NCBI GenBank assembly: GCA_003140915.1
Contig: PLLI01000047.1
Coordinates: 17,695-29,482, forward strand
Origin: Candidatus Omnitrophota bacterium
GTDB taxonomy: Bacteria > Omnitrophota > Gorgyraeia > 2-01-FULL-45-10
DNA: 11,788 bases
Direction: 5' to 3'
Both the position numbers and the translations under genes were made by a program. Position 1 is the first letter of the stretch, and every line of letters starts with the position of its first letter. Shown here one piece after another: positions 11,633 to 11,788 of this stretch. The notes below the pieces were generated by a model that searched no databases, was not told where the DNA came from, and saw nothing but the letters and a program-made list of their open reading frames with translations.

Positions 11633-11787
11633 ATCCCTGCGGTGCGCGTGATTGGATCTAGAAATCTTGACCCAATAATGTAAAATAGGGAGCCTAGCTG
11701 GATAAGCGCTTCGGCGTTCATTCGAGGGCACCCACCTGATGAGAATCGGGATCAAGATTATCAAGTTCACACGGCACAGGCGGGGAT
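11633..11787 (+). ncRNA. ssrS: 6S RNA
   Basis: 6S RNA binds sigma70-RNA polymerase by imitating an open promoter and lowers housekeeping transcription in stationary phase. The fold is visible. In the closing stem ATCCCTGC (11633-11640) pairs with GCGGGGAT (11780-11787), GTGC (11642-11645) with GCAC (11774-11777), and CGTG (11647-11650) with CACG (11770-11773). An inner stem pairs AATCTTGA (11663-11670) with TCAAGATT (11752-11759) and CCC (11671-11673) with GGG (11748-11750). The terminal part contains GCGCTTCGGCGTTCATTCG and GGGCACCCACCT, which I recognise from other 6S RNAs. Length of about 155-160 nt is slightly below the usual 180-200. The promoter position fits. The 3' end lies at the window edge and may extend a few bases. 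Confidence 0.85.
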
Positions 11788-11788
11788 T

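Overview
This is a bacterial chromosomal core region, almost entirely on the + strand, of about 48-50% GC apart from an AT-rich left edge. I see no phage, transposon, CRISPR or defence genes. Gene content and order, a stand-alone CoaC/CoaB pair, and ThrRS and PheT lacking their usual accessory domains suggest an uncultured Gram-negative-type lineage. Omnitrophota (OP3) is my best guess, but it is an inference from general resemblance and not a placement.

Layout. (1) 1-1143: the 3' end of parA overlaps a complete parB (chromosome segregation). Base composition jumps inside parB near position 480. (2) 1162-4641: a sigma70-like promoter and a two-hairpin leader precede a tight operon ndk-yicC-gmk-rpoZ-coaC-coaB. 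It covers nucleotide phosphorylation, an RNase-related protein, GMP kinase, RNA polymerase omega and two steps of coenzyme A synthesis. Most junctions overlap by about 4 bp. coaC carries one apparent single-base deletion. (3) 4642-5416: a tRNA cluster, Cys(GCA), Val(GAC) and Leu(UAA), all with encoded CCA. Its spacers hold perfect hairpins, partial tRNA copies and a 25-bp repeat of the tRNA-Val 3' end that resembles an attachment-site duplication. (4) 5455-11582: a translation operon thrS-infC-rpmI-rplT-pheS-pheT with a structured thrS leader, an ATC start codon for infC, and a heptamer-repeat palindrome before rpmI. (5) 11598-11788: a strong extended -10 promoter and a 6S RNA (ssrS) that fills the rest of the window.

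Together the genes serve translation (three tRNAs, two aminoacyl-tRNA synthetases, IF3, L35, L20), transcription and its growth-phase control (omega, 6S RNA), nucleotide and CoA supply, and chromosome partitioning. No wholly new protein system is visible. The points most worth a second look are the non-coding structures: the tRNA-cluster repeats and tRNA relics, the thrS and rpmI leaders, the heptanucleotide repeats (one inside pheT), the composition break in parB, and the coaC frameshift.
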